Source: Desulfurococcales archaeon (lineage in GTDB: Archaea > Thermoproteota > Thermoprotei_A > Sulfolobales > NBVN01). Taken from it: DNA of 6,438 bases. Positions 4,845-6,438 of this stretch are shown in pieces (position 1 is the stretch's first letter; each line of letters begins with the position of its first letter). Made by a program: the position numbers and the translations under genes. Location: assembly GCA_027061705.1 (NCBI GenBank), contig JAMOVB010000091.1, forward strand, positions 1 through 6,438, read 5' to 3'. The notes beneath the pieces are model-generated. The model ran no database searches. It was not told the DNA's origin and saw only the letters and a program-made list of their open reading frames with translations.

Positions 4845-6152
4845 TTGAAGGAGGCGGTCATACTAGCTGCCGGTTATGGAAGGGGTCTCGAGCCCATAAC
4901 ACATACACGCCACAAAGTGCTAGTCCCGCTCCTAGGCTCTACACTCCTAGAACACCACATCAGTAGCTTAGCTGGGGTTGGGGTCGAGAAGCTGGTTGTA
5001 GTAGTTAACTACCTTAAGGAGCAGGTTGCTGCCGAGGCGCTCAGGCTGGCACGTAAGTACGGCATTAATGTTGAGCTCGTCGACCAGGATGAGCCTCTGG
5101 GCACGGGGCACGCCCTACTCAAGGCCGCGGACCGCCTCACAGGTGATGAGTTCCTCCTACTCTACGGCGACGTCTACGTGGGGCGGGATGATTTAGGCAG
5201 GCTGATTAATGAATCACAGGGCGGCCCAGCAATAGCCGCCTACAGAGTTAACGACCCGGAGAGGTATGGGGTGTTGCTCACGGAGGGCGGCATGTTAAGG
5301 AGGATTGTTGAGAAGCCCGCTAACCCGCCGTCAAACCTCATAAACGCGGGTGTGTATGTGCTCACGCGCGATGTGCTGAGGTACGTTGAGAGGCTAGAGC
5401 CAAGCCCGAGGGGGGAGTTGGAGCTTACGGACGCCATAAACGAGTACGCCAGAAAGGCGGGCATTAAGGTCGTTGAAGCCAGCTACTGGGTAGATGTCGG
5501 CAGGCCTTGGTCCCTCCTCAAACTAAGCAAGCATCTCCTAAGCCACGTCACGAAGCCGGTCATTAAGGGGGTTGTTGAGGAAGGCGTTAGGATTAAGGGA
5601 GGAGTCATCATCGAGGAGGGCGCTGAGGTCAGGTCAGGAACCTACATAGTCGGCCCGGCCTACGTAGGTCGGGAGGCCACGATAGGCCCTAACGCGTACC
5701 TAAGACCCTACGCCGTGGTTTTGAAGGGAGCGCACATAGGCTTCAACGTGGAGGTTAAGGAGAGCATAGTTATGGAGCGCACGCACATAGCCCATCAAGC
5801 CTACGTCGGTGACTCGATAGTGTGTGAGGAATCTAACTTAGGGGCTGGAACCATCCTAGCTAACCTAAGGTTCGACGACGCTAACGTAAGGTACGTCGTT
5901 AAGGGAAGGCTGGAGGATACCGGGCGGAGGAAGTTCGGCGCCGTCATAGGGGCGCGTGTCAAGACAGGTGTTAACGTATCCACAGTGCCCGGCGTTAAGA
6001 TAGGTGCTTGCTCGTGGATAAACCCCGGGCTAACGATATACAGGGACGTACCCCCATGCACACACGTTGTGAGGGAGGGTGTGTTTAAGCAAGTTAGATG
6101 TGGGTGTGTGGTCGACCTCAGCGTCTGGAGGCGCGGGCAGACACTATCTTAA
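4845..6152 (+). CDS. glmU: GlmU-like bifunctional sugar-1-phosphate nucleotidylyltransferase / amino-sugar-phosphate acetyltransferase
   Basis: The protein likely makes UDP-N-acetylhexosamines: one half acetylates an amino-sugar phosphate, the other joins the sugar-1-phosphate to UTP. Residues 1-232 form the Rossmann-like transferase domain, with the nucleotide loop LAAGYGRGLEP (7-17), K24, GTGHA (86-90), YGDV with D109, EKP (156-158), NAGVYVL (167-173), ELTD (193-196) and WVDVGRP with D217. Residues about 238-400 form a left-handed beta-helix of hexapeptide repeats, with HQAYVGDS (317-324; H317 aligns with the catalytic histidine of bacterial GlmU), GAGT (333-336) and ANLRFDD with N340. This follows the layout of the Sulfolobus ST0452 enzyme. 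Two oddities stand out: the conserved arginine of the GxGxR loop appears one position early (R13, with G14 in its usual place), and the protein is about 35 residues longer than ST0452, ending in a tail with C405, C419 and C421. Exact sugar specificity is not deducible. The TTG start gives the family-typical MKEAVILAAG and has no Shine-Dalgarno motif. Confidence 0.88.
   Translation: MKEAVILAAGYGRGLEPITHTRHKVLVPLLGSTLLEHHISSLAGVGVEKLVVVVNYLKEQVAAEALRLARKYGINVELVDQDEPLGTGHALLKAADRLTGDEFLLLYGDVYVGRDDLGRLINESQGGPAIAAYRVNDPERYGVLLTEGGMLRRIVEKPANPPSNLINAGVYVLTRDVLRYVERLEPSPRGELELTDAINEYARKAGIKVVEASYWVDVGRPWSLLKLSKHLLSHVTKPVIKGVVEEGVRIKGGVIIEEGAEVRSGTYIVGPAYVGREATIGPNAYLRPYAVVLKGAHIGFNVEVKESIVMERTHIAHQAYVGDSIVCEESNLGAGTILANLRFDDANVRYVVKGRLEDTGRRKFGAVIGARVKTGVNVSTVPGVKIGACSWINPGLTIYRDVPPCTHVVREGVFKQVRCGCVVDLSVWRRGQTLS
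6118..6152. other. Convergent overlap of glmU and ychF 3' ends
   Basis: The last 11 codons and stop of glmU (plus strand) and the last 11 codons and stop of the GTPase gene (minus strand) share these 35 bases. Both tails (LSVWRRGQTLS and VSARASRR) are charged, and conservation appears to end at or before the overlap. There is no intergenic room for a terminator, so each transcript must end inside the opposite gene. Confidence 0.85.
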
Positions 6153-6438
6153 CCACATCACCATCCCTTAGCTCGTACGACGCCCCTACCCTCTTCCCCT
6201 CCTTAGCAAGGATAGCGTGTATGAAGCCCTTCCCTAGGTCAGTATGTATTAGGTAGGCAAGCTCTAACGCTGTCGTGCCCCTCCTAACTAGGTATGCGTC
6301 TGGAAGTACGTTGCCGTACCCGTCAGTGTACTTGTGAGGGTCCTCAACAGGGTACACTACTATCATATTGAGAACTTCGAACACCGCCTTATTTATCGCT
6401 TGCTGAACTCCAGTACCCCCATACTTACGCATGAACCT
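6118..6438 (-). CDS. ychF: C-terminal end of a YchF/Obg-type GTPase with TGS domain (5' partial)
   Basis: The visible 106 codons encode the end of an archaeal YchF/OLA1-like GTP-binding protein (COG0012 type), a translation-associated P-loop NTPase. The frame is open to the window edge, with RF preceding the methionine at 6432, so that ATG is internal and the G-domain lies outside. The sequence begins KYGGTGVQQAINKAVF, typical of the segment just before the TGS domain, then LNMIVVYPVED, NVLPDAYLVRRGTT (41-54, numbered from that Met), ELAYLIHTDLGKGFIHAI (57-74) and the TGS ending YELRDGDVVKIVSA (86-99), followed by a short basic tail RASRR. The TGS domain is a small beta-grasp fold thought to bind RNA or the ribosome. 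The gene converges on glmU. A DRG-type GTPase also carries TGS, but the VVYPVED and VLPDAYLV segments fit the archaeal YchF group better. Confidence 0.85.
   Translation of the reverse strand, partial: RFMRKYGGTGVQQAINKAVFEVLNMIVVYPVEDPHKYTDGYGNVLPDAYLVRRGTTALELAYLIHTDLGKGFIHAILAKEGKRVGASYELRDGDVVKIVSARASRR

Noticed and set aside
6430..6432. ATG as the start of a 104-residue free-standing TGS protein
   Set aside because: The frame stays open to the window edge, and KYGGTGVQ is the segment that precedes the TGS domain in larger GTPases, so this is an internal methionine.
1..6438. A novel defence system, mobile element or CRISPR array
   Set aside because: All complete genes fit conserved archaeal housekeeping families; there are no direct-repeat arrays, terminal inverted repeats, transposase or integrase motifs, and base composition looks uniform.

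Overview
The window is a dense stretch of archaeal chromosome, most likely from a hyperthermophilic member of the Thermoproteota (Crenarchaeota). The signs are archaeal-only genes (Kae1, Bud32, Pcc1, the long archaeal uS15, eS1), a Cdc45/RecJ-like protein of crenarchaeal type, archaeal TATA boxes about 35-45 bases ahead of start codons, AGG/ATA-rich codon use and many TTG starts. I cannot name the genus.

Region 1 (1-2137) is a plus-strand run of three overlapping genes: kae1 (5' end outside the window), bud32 and a HAM1/RdgB-type XTP/dITP pyrophosphatase. The overlaps are 35 and 29 bases, and both downstream genes begin at TTG with a Shine-Dalgarno motif inside the preceding gene. Region 2 (2115-4123) opens with a TATA box inside the end of the pyrophosphatase gene, then holds rps15 (uS15), a Cdc45/RecJ-like gene with its own candidate promoter, and pcc1, whose GTG start overlaps the preceding stop codon. 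Region 3 (4126-4791) is rps3ae (eS1) behind a clear TATA box. Region 4 (4806-6152) is a GlmU-like bifunctional sugar-phosphate nucleotidylyltransferase/acetyltransferase with no Shine-Dalgarno motif. Region 5 (6118-6438) is the minus-strand 3' end of a YchF-type GTPase with a TGS domain; its tail overlaps the glmU tail by 35 bases.

The theme is the core information machinery. Kae1, Bud32 and Pcc1 are three subunits of KEOPS, which makes N6-threonylcarbamoyladenosine at position 37 of ANN-decoding tRNAs; the fourth common subunit, Cgi121, is not here. Two ribosomal proteins, a nucleotide-pool sanitiser and a replicative-helicase-associated Cdc45-like protein sit among them. GlmU makes UDP-amino-sugar precursors and appears to be a separate transcription unit.

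There is no mobile element, CRISPR array, tRNA or rRNA gene. No non-coding gap exceeds about 70 bases. I do not see a new system. The points worth a second look are a short in-frame repeat in Kae1, a four-cysteine cluster and missing nuclease motifs in the Cdc45-like protein, a displaced arginine in the GlmU nucleotide-binding loop, a possible leaderless mini-ORF, and a strongly enriched GTTAAG hexamer.
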